From Oscillospiraceae bacterium (GTDB lineage Bacteria; Bacillota; Clostridia; Oscillospirales; Acutalibacteraceae), in contig CACYHA010000005.1 of the NCBI GenBank assembly GCA_902774035.1, positions 16,768 through 80,767 of the forward strand: a DNA stretch of 64,000 bases, given 5' to 3'. Numbering within the stretch: the stretch's first letter is position 1; every line of letters starts with the position of its first letter. This document shows positions 59,443 through 64,000 of the stretch, one piece after another. The notes under the pieces are model-generated. The model ran no database searches. It worked only from the letters and a program-made list of their open reading frames with translations, and was not told the DNA's origin. The position numbers and the translations under genes were made by a program.

Positions 59443-60640
59443 GGTGATCTTCTCCTTTTTGATCCTGCTTTTTATGCATATAGACTTGCACGGCAAAGAC
59501 GAGCACGGCGAAAAACAGCACCGTGAGCACCTTGCCGGTTGTGATTTGCAGCGCGCCCTTGCGCGTTTCGTTTTCGCCCGCCGGGACCGCAAAGCTGACC
59601 GCGTTTTGCAGCGCGGAAAGCGCCGATTGCCGCACGGAGAGGGCGGCATTGCTTTCCAGCGCGGCCTCCCCTGCCGCGATCGCGGCCTCGAGCGCCTTTA
59701 CGCTCTGGGCGGAAAGGCTGTCAAGCGGCTGCGCCTGCGCGGCGTCCAGCGCCGACCGAAGCCCCGGCAGCATTTCTTCACTCCGGGCGAGGTAGGCGCA
59801 AAGCCCCGAAATATCGCCCGTTTCCACCGCGGAAAAGCCGCGGGAGATCATGTCGTCCCAGCCCGTGATGCTGTCTTCGCGCCGGCCGCAAAGGTCGGGC
59901 TGCGTCATGTTGACCATGGCGCGGCCGTTTCCGCCGACGGAAAAGCGTCCGGTCGTGAAAACCTGAAAGCTGACGCAGAAATAGTTTTTGTTCTGATACT
60001 GCACCAGCGGCAAACCGGCTTCGGACAACTCTTTCAAAAACGCGTTGGCGTTCATGACCACGTTGCCGCGATAAACGCCCAGCAGACGGATGTCGGGGTT
60101 CGCCTGCGCAAATCGGACGATCTCCTTTTGCGGCAGGAAAACGCGCGGCAGCACAAGCTCGGTCAGGCCGTTTTCGCGCAGATAGGCGCACAGGGCGTCG
60201 AGGTCTTCCGTTTCAAAATCGGCGATCAGACCGGCGCGGCCGGAGAGCGCTTCGCAGACGTCTGTGAGCTCCGTCACCTTCTGCGCGGAAAAGCCGCCGT
60301 ACAGCGCGGTCTGCATCTGCAAAAGGGTCTGCGTTTCATTTACGAGCGCCTTTTGCCCGTCGGCCAAAAGCACAAAGGCATTGTCCGCCGTTTTGGTCAG
60401 CGCCACGGAGATCAGATCGGCGCCGGCGTCCGCAGCGGCAAGCACAGCGTCCGAGGTGTTCGGCACATGGGCGGTCGTTTCGCCCCGGTGCGCCACAGCG
60501 AGCACCCCGCCCTGCGGCTCGTTCAGCTTTGATTCGAACCCGGCGGCAGCGGAAAGGGAAACGCCGAAAAGCACGGCGCAGATCAGCAGCAGCGCCATGC
60601 AGATATTCAAAGGGAGTGAAACAAAGGAATTCTTTCTCAT
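59420..60640 (-). CDS. Membrane GDPD-like protein with a degenerate active site
   Basis: 406 residues. Signal anchor at about 8-32 and a second hydrophobic helix at about 375-393; a C-terminal basic/His tail (KGEDHHAKKKHH) faces the cytoplasm. LAVAHRGETTAHVPNTSDAV (51-52 HR) aligns with the start of glycerophosphodiesterases, but the catalytic Glu of PENT is missing (VPNT), the following E-x-D is SVA, and the HD pair is lost. It is therefore probably not catalytic. The -10 box is 9 bases before the ATG, so the mRNA may be leaderless. Confidence 0.8.
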   Translation of the reverse strand: MRKNSFVSLPLNICMALLLICAVLFGVSLSAAAGFESKLNEPQGGVLAVAHRGETTAHVPNTSDAVLAAADAGADLISVALTKTADNAFVLLADGQKALVNETQTLLQMQTALYGGFSAQKVTELTDVCEALSGRAGLIADFETEDLDALCAYLRENGLTELVLPRVFLPQKEIVRFAQANPDIRLLGVYRGNVVMNANAFLKELSEAGLPLVQYQNKNYFCVSFQVFTTGRFSVGGNGRAMVNMTQPDLCGRREDSITGWDDMISRGFSAVETGDISGLCAYLARSEEMLPGLRSALDAAQAQPLDSLSAQSVKALEAAIAAGEAALESNAALSVRQSALSALQNAVSFAVPAGENETRKGALQITTGKVLTVLFFAVLVFAVQVYMHKKQDQKGEDHHAKKKHH

Positions 60641-60649
60641 AATATTGTT

Positions 60650-60678
60650 ATTATAGCACGAACGCCCCCGCTTTACAA
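60650..60678 (-). promoter_or_regulatory. Promoter of the GDPD-like operon
   Basis: Minus-strand TTGTAA (60673-60678), 17-base spacer, TATAAT (60650-60655), only 9 bases from the start codon at 60638-60640. Confidence 0.8.
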
Positions 60679-60699
60679 GCGAAGGCGAAAAAATTCGGC

Positions 60700-63096
60700 T
60701 TATCTGCCAAAAACGCGCTTTGCAAAATGTACACTTTGCATGGCATCTTTGGCATAGCAGGTCGCGCCGATCAGCTCGGCATAATCTTCGGTGAGCACCG
60801 CGCCGCCGACGACTGTTTGCACCTGCGGCGCCCGTTCGCGCAGCAGCGCCACGGTTTCGCGCATGGCGTCCAGTGTCGTGGTCATCAGCGCGGAAAGGCC
60901 GACCAGACGCACGTCGTATTCCAGAACGGCTTTGAGCACCTGCTCCGGCGGGACGTCCTTGCCGAGGTCGATCACCTCAAAGCCGAAGCTTTGCAGCAGC
61001 ACCTTCACGATGTTTTTGCCGATGTCGTGGATGTCGCCCTGCACGGTTGCAAGGATCACGCGATCCTTCGCGCCCTCGGTCTTCGGCAGCTTTTTCGCCG
61101 CCAGTTCGAACGCGGCGTTGGCGCTTTCGGCGCTCATGAGAAGCTGCGGCAAAAACAGCGCGCCTTTTTCAAAGCGTTCGCCCACAAGGCTCAGCGCGGG
61201 AATGATCTGGGTTTCGATCACCTCGAGGGCGGGCGCGGTCTCCAGCAGCTCCGCTGCCGCGGCGGCCGCCTGGGCGGAAAGCCCTTTGACGATGGCGTAC
61301 ATCAGCGGCGGCAGGTCGTCTTTTTTCTGCGGCTGCGCCGTGGGCACGGAGACCGGGAAAGCAGAACCGCGCGGGTGCTGCACGGCAAAGTCGATATAGC
61401 GCTCGCAGTGCGGATCAAGGCCGCCGAGCATCACCGAAGCGCGCAGGGTGCGCATCATCTCATCGCTGCAGGGGTTGAGGATGGCGCAGTCCAGCCCGTT
61501 TTCCAGCGCCATGGCCAGATATACGGCGGTGACGAAGGGACGATCCGGCAGAGCGAAGGAGATGTTCGACACGCCGAGACAGGTTTTCACGCCGAGGGTC
61601 TCTTTGATCAGACGGATGGAATCGAGGGTCACGCGGCCGGCCTCTTCGCCGGAGGAGACCGCCATGCACAGAGGATCGACGAGGATGTCTTTTTTGTCGA
61701 TGCCGTAGGTCGCGGCGGTATCGAGGATCGTCTTCGCCAGCGCACAGCGCCCTTCGGCCGTTTCGGGAATGCCGTCTTCACCGAGGGTGAGCGCAATGAC
61801 CGCACCGCCGTATTTTTGCATCAAAGGAAACACGGTCTCCATGCTCTTTCGCTTGGCGTTGACCGAGTTGATCAGAGGCTTGCCGTTATAGATGCGCAGC
61901 GCCCGTTCCAGCGCTTCGGGGCGGACGGTGTCGATCTGCAGCGGGAGATCGAGCACGCTTTGCAGTTCCTTCACCGCTGAGGTCAGCATGGCCGTTTCGT
62001 CGATCTCGCCGAGACCGACGTTCACATCCAGCACATCGGCGCCGGCCTCCTGCTGCGCGATGCCCTCACGCAGCAGATAGCCGAGGTCGCTGCGGCGCAG
62101 GGCGTCCTTGAGTTTGGGCTTGCCCGTGGGGTTGATCCGTTCGCCGATCACGACGGGCAGCTCGCCGAAGGTCACGGCATGGGTATAGGAAGCGACCGTC
62201 GTCGCCGTCTTCTTTTGCGGCGGAGCAAAGGGCAGGTCGTCTGTCTTTTCTTTCAGCAGGCGGATAAACTCCGGCGTTGTGCCGCAGCAGCCGCCGAGCG
62301 CCTGCACGCCGAGGGCGGCGATGTCGCGCATCACGCCTGCAAATTCTTCCGCGCCCACATCGAAGACGGTTTTGCCGTTTTCGACCCGGGGCACGCCGGC
62401 GTTGGGGTTGATGATGACCGGCCTTGAGGCGTGGCGCACATACTGCCGCGCGATGTCCAGCATCTTGTGGGGCCCGAGCGAGCAGTTTGCGCCGAGGGCG
62501 TCCGCGCCGAGGCTTTCCAGCGTTGCAACGACCGCCGGCACGTCGGCGCCCGTGAGCAGGTGCCCGGTCTCATCGTAGGCGTTCGTGACAAAGACGGGAA
62601 GGCTGCTGTTTTCCTTCGCGGCAAGCACGGCCGCCTTGGTCTCATAAAGATCGCTCATCGTTTCGATGAGGATCAGATCGAATCCGCAGCGCGCGGCGAT
62701 CCGCACGCTTTTTGCAAAGCATTCCACCGCTGTTTCAAACGGAAAATCGCCGAGGGGCTCCAGCATCTTTCCCAGCGGACCCATATCGAAGGCGAGGTAA
62801 ACGCTGTCCCTGTCGCCGCTGAAACGCGCTTTCGCTTCGCGCATTGCGGCAAAAGCGGCGGGAATGATCTCGCCGAGATTTTCAAATTTCAGGCAGTTCG
62901 CGCCGAAGGTGTTGGAGGTGATCACATTCGCCCCGGCGTTCATATAGGCAAGATGGATGTCCGTCAGCACATCGGGGTGCGTCAGGTTCCACGTTTCGGG
63001 CAGCTCGCCGGGCGCAAGACCGGCTTTTTGCAAAAGGGTGCCCATGCCGCCGTCAAAATATGTGCGGCGATCACGGATACGTTCGGCAATGTTCAT
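60700..63096 (-). CDS. metH: Methionine synthase (MetH, without activation domain)
   Basis: 798 residues. Homocysteine-methyltransferase domain first (RRTYFDGGMGTLLQKAGL; metal Cys pair in QALGGCCGTTPEF), then a pterin-binding domain (GERINPTGKPKLKDAL; ADVLDVNVGLGEIDE) and a cobalamin domain with VQGDIHDIGKNIVKVLL. The C-terminal AdoMet activation domain of E. coli MetH is absent; a separate protein upstream supplies it. It transfers methyl from methyl-THF to homocysteine. The start overlaps the activation gene by 4 bases. Confidence 0.96.
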   Translation of the reverse strand: MNIAERIRDRRTYFDGGMGTLLQKAGLAPGELPETWNLTHPDVLTDIHLAYMNAGANVITSNTFGANCLKFENLGEIIPAAFAAMREAKARFSGDRDSVYLAFDMGPLGKMLEPLGDFPFETAVECFAKSVRIAARCGFDLILIETMSDLYETKAAVLAAKENSSLPVFVTNAYDETGHLLTGADVPAVVATLESLGADALGANCSLGPHKMLDIARQYVRHASRPVIINPNAGVPRVENGKTVFDVGAEEFAGVMRDIAALGVQALGGCCGTTPEFIRLLKEKTDDLPFAPPQKKTATTVASYTHAVTFGELPVVIGERINPTGKPKLKDALRRSDLGYLLREGIAQQEAGADVLDVNVGLGEIDETAMLTSAVKELQSVLDLPLQIDTVRPEALERALRIYNGKPLINSVNAKRKSMETVFPLMQKYGGAVIALTLGEDGIPETAEGRCALAKTILDTAATYGIDKKDILVDPLCMAVSSGEEAGRVTLDSIRLIKETLGVKTCLGVSNISFALPDRPFVTAVYLAMALENGLDCAILNPCSDEMMRTLRASVMLGGLDPHCERYIDFAVQHPRGSAFPVSVPTAQPQKKDDLPPLMYAIVKGLSAQAAAAAAELLETAPALEVIETQIIPALSLVGERFEKGALFLPQLLMSAESANAAFELAAKKLPKTEGAKDRVILATVQGDIHDIGKNIVKVLLQSFGFEVIDLGKDVPPEQVLKAVLEYDVRLVGLSALMTTTLDAMRETVALLRERAPQVQTVVGGAVLTEDYAELIGATCYAKDAMQSVHFAKRVFGR

Positions 63097-63695
63097 TCTG
63101 TTTCACCTCGGATCCCGATGATGGCGGTCACGGATTTGACCGGCGTCATGAAAAACCGGTCGGAGAGCGTGATGCCGAGCTTGCGCTGCGCGTCCAGAAA
63201 AGACAGCACGTCGCGCTGATAAGACAGCGCCACGCCGCCGTAGCCCGGCGAAAACCGCGGGCAGGTCACAAGTCCGCGGGAAAGGGTCTCATTCAGTTCG
63301 TTGCACCAGCCCTCCACAGCCGCAGACGCCAGCGCGTCAAACACGGCGGCTTTGGCCGGGTCGGTTTTTTCGAGGCGCAGCAGCGTGCGGTCGACGCCTG
63401 CGCCGAGGGTCGCCGCAAAAACGAAAGCGCTGCGGCAGCCGGAAAGGTTCTTTGCCAGCGCGGGGCTTTCGATGGTGCAAAAATCAAGCGCGACGCGGTC
63501 ATCCTCCACGGAAACGCCGGTCACAGCGTGGCAGGCGCGCGGCGCGGCGGCCCGGCGCACCTCGGGTTCGCACAGCGCAAGGAGGGCGGCCGCGTCTTCA
63601 CGCAGGTCGCCGCGGCAGCCGAGATAGCGCGCAGCCTCGCGGCGGTTGATGGAAAGCGTTTCGCCGGAGCCGACAGAGAGCACGACGCCGCTCAT
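63093..63695 (-). CDS. MetH reactivation-domain protein (stand-alone)
   Basis: 200 residues. CPRFSPGYGGVALSYQRDVL and KLGITLSDRFFMTPVKSVTAI are the AdoMet-binding and Cys/Arg segments of the MetH activation domain. It would re-methylate the cobalamin of the neighbouring metH when this is oxidised. It overlaps metF by 4 bases upstream and metH by 4 bases downstream, so the three are tightly coupled. This split arrangement is known in Firmicutes and Thermotoga. Confidence 0.93.
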   Translation of the reverse strand: MSGVVLSVGSGETLSINRREAARYLGCRGDLREDAAALLALCEPEVRRAAAPRACHAVTGVSVEDDRVALDFCTIESPALAKNLSGCRSAFVFAATLGAGVDRTLLRLEKTDPAKAAVFDALASAAVEGWCNELNETLSRGLVTCPRFSPGYGGVALSYQRDVLSFLDAQRKLGITLSDRFFMTPVKSVTAIIGIRGETE

Positions 63696-64000
63696 TTCAG
63701 CAGCTCGCTGACGTTTTGCAGAATCGCTTCCGCAACGTCGGGCTTGTTCATGGAATAGATGTGGACGGCATTGACGCCGTTGGCGTAGAGATCCACGATC
63801 TGCTGGGTGGCGTAAGCGATGCCGGCCTGCTTCATCTGCAGCGGATCGGCGCCGTATTTATCCACGATGCGGCAAAACCGCTGCGGCAGCGCGGCGCCGG
63901 AGATGCGGCAGATGCGCTTGATGGAGCTGGGGTTCGTGACCGGCATGATGCCGGCGACCACCGGCACGGTGATCCCCGCTTCCCTGGCCCGGTACAGGAA
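63692..64000 (-). CDS. metF: Methylenetetrahydrofolate reductase (C-terminal part)
   Basis: Last 102 residues; the gene continues off the right edge. FLYRAREAGITVPVVAGIMPV, NPSSIKRICRISGAALP, AGIAYATQQIVDLYANG and VHIYSMNKPDVAEAIL are typical of MetF, which makes the methyl-THF used by MetH. It overlaps the activation gene by 4 bases and leads the metF-activator-metH unit. Confidence 0.93.
   Translation of the reverse strand, partial: FLYRAREAGITVPVVAGIMPVTNPSSIKRICRISGAALPQRFCRIVDKYGADPLQMKQAGIAYATQQIVDLYANGVNAVHIYSMNKPDVAEAILQNVSELLK

Overview
The window is a GC-rich chromosomal segment from a spore-forming, probably anaerobic member of the Clostridia. Evidence: dipicolinate synthase dpaA/dpaB, rubrerythrin, a T-box leader, separate MetH and MetH-activation proteins, zinc-ribbon/SH3 and Cys-repeat surface proteins, and strong TTGACA-17-TATAAT promoters with GGAGG ribosome sites. 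An uncultured Oscillospiraceae/Ruminococcaceae-type gut bacterium is my inference. I see no IS element, prophage or CRISPR array.

Layout. 1-4.8 kb: prfB (partial), a zinc-finger membrane protein with galU, an NAD-dependent epimerase and gap. 4.9-10.9 kb: a two-component system, rpsB-tsf and murC. 11-14.4 kb: dpaAB, then a TPR/DUF4037 pair. 14.6-18.9 kb: two secreted proteins (lysozyme-Fn3 and Cys-repeat) around a long gene-free stretch. 19-26.9 kb, minus strand: mgtE with an unusual leader, a prenylcysteine-type methyltransferase, a heterodimeric-type ABC exporter pair and alr. 27-31.9 kb: an oxidoreductase/isomerase pair, tRNA-Lys, a hydrolase and a membrane metallophosphoesterase. 32-35.6 kb: hydrolase - membrane MurF-like ligase - ddl. 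35.7-41.2 kb: rubrerythrin and secreted or membrane hydrolases. 41.3-50.3 kb: sugar locus (sugar kinase, CBM9-like, GH36, GH2, a zinc-ribbon/SH3 protein and a divergent GH28). 50.4-53.7 kb: T-box-controlled ilvB - MBL hydrolase - ilvN. 54.1-60.6 kb: GDPD-like - serine hydrolase - YhhN - dut - GH95. 60.7-64 kb: metF (partial) - MetH activation protein - metH.

Themes. Cell-wall precursor supply recurs (alr, ddl, MurF-like, murC), as does plant or host glycan breakdown (GH36, GH2, GH28, GH95, sugar kinase), beside housekeeping translation and methionine/branched-chain amino acid synthesis.

The most striking non-coding content is a family of GC-rich intergenic elements that fold as an outer stem holding three perfect inner hairpins (six good copies and one degenerate copy). 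Inner sequences differ between copies while the base pairing is kept. Also notable: 7-base periodic repeats placed at gene 3' ends; a triplicated 110-bp unit that carries the 3' end of a methyltransferase gene; an mgtE leader with a short upstream ORF and mutually exclusive pairings; and a Ddl with Gly-Ala-Lys repeats inserted where the active-site omega loop should be.
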